NCBI GenBank assembly: GCA_963691705.1
Contig: OY829542.1
Coordinates: forward strand, 29,808,579 to 29,872,578
DNA: 64,000 nucleotides
Source: Viola odorata
Taxonomy: Eukaryota; Streptophyta; Magnoliopsida; Malpighiales; Violaceae
Reading direction: 5' to 3'
Shown here: positions 63,672 to 64,000 of the stretch, in pieces
Layout: the number at the start of each line of letters is the position of its first letter
Position numbering within the stretch: the first letter of the stretch is position 1
Notes under the pieces: model-generated
The model's input: the letters and a program-made list of their open reading frames with translations, nothing else
Databases searched by the model: none
What the model was told of the DNA's origin: nothing
Program-made: the position numbers and the translations under genes

Positions 63672-64000
63672 GATATGGGCCTAGCCCAATTGGGCTCACA
63701 TGTAATTGTTTGTTTTAGTTTGATTAGAAGTCTGATTAGAAAAAAGAAAAGAAAAGATTGGAGTATGACTTGGAGTAGGATTGTGTAACCTAATTAATTA
63801 GGTTGTCCACTAATATAAAAGATGAGTGGTGGCTTAGGTTGTGAGACAAGAGAGACAAGAGAATTAATTAGGGTTGCTGTTGAGCATCCTGAGAGATTGT
63901 GAGAGAGGGTTGTTGTTGAGCATCCTGTGAGAGAGGAGAGAAAATAGATTTTCGCCAAACTCTGTGCAGCTGCGGGAGAATCGTCGCAGTGACTTCGTTC
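63672..64000. repeat. Start of another repeat, possibly an LTR
   Basis: The LINE breaks off and TTGATATGGGCCTAGCCCAA begins. A duplicated phrase (TTGTTGAGCATCCTG with GAGAGATTGTGAGAGAGG) lies near 63880-63930. A TG start and no coding potential fit an LTR, but the other end is off-window. Confidence 0.3.

Overview
This window is nuclear DNA of a flowering plant, almost certainly a eudicot. It shows a 14-exon plastid sugar-transporter gene with plant-type introns, very large Ty3/Gypsy elements of the Tat/Ogre type, decayed Copia and LINE elements, and Stowaway and hAT-type MITEs. It is a transposon-dense region with one intact host gene. No rRNA or tRNA gene was seen.

Layout. (i) 1-50868 is a nested stack of LTR retrotransposons. 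The base is a decayed plus-strand Copia element D (44145-50868, truncated at its 3' end). A minus-strand Tat/Ogre-like element B inserted at D's 5' LTR/PBS junction (B: 30913-44139 plus about 0.83 kb of its 3' LTR off the left edge). A plus-strand relative, A, inserted into B's 3' LTR (A: from off-window to 30912). A third relative, C, inserted into A (2378-23990, 21.6 kb, both LTRs, 5-bp duplication CACAT). A separate 3.1-kb non-autonomous LTR element E (45195-48309, duplication GGTAC) sits in D. (ii) 51252-54518 (minus) is an apparently intact plastidic sugar transporter gene. (iii) 55169-59781 holds short DNA transposons: a Stowaway MITE, a long-terminal-inverted-repeat element, a hAT-type MITE, a foldback repeat and a 1.7-kb hAT-like element. 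(iv) 60250-63655 has unidentified gene-like fragments and a broken LINE. (v) From about 63672 another repeat, possibly an LTR, begins.

The Tat/Ogre-like group. A, B and C have different LTRs but share LTR ends (TGTTG...GCGACA), the 3' untranslated layout and, where visible in C and B, the primer site (TGGCGACTTCACT) and an upstream leader ORF. C keeps gag, protease, RT, two RNase H domains and integrase, broken by five in-frame stops and one frameshift. B keeps gag but no pol and looks non-autonomous. A carries accessory genes on the strand opposite to its own coding direction: a Transposase_28-like/coiled-coil protein and two unrecognised ORFs.

The observations that looked least ordinary are the antisense genes, a hairpin against the polypurine tract in all three elements, a duplicated Cys/His module in C's gag, a stop codon at the same gag position in B and C, candidate introns in the leader, LTR and pro-RT junction, and the tandem arrays of B's leader and of all three 3' regions. 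All alignments were done by eye. Identities, copy numbers and array limits are approximate.
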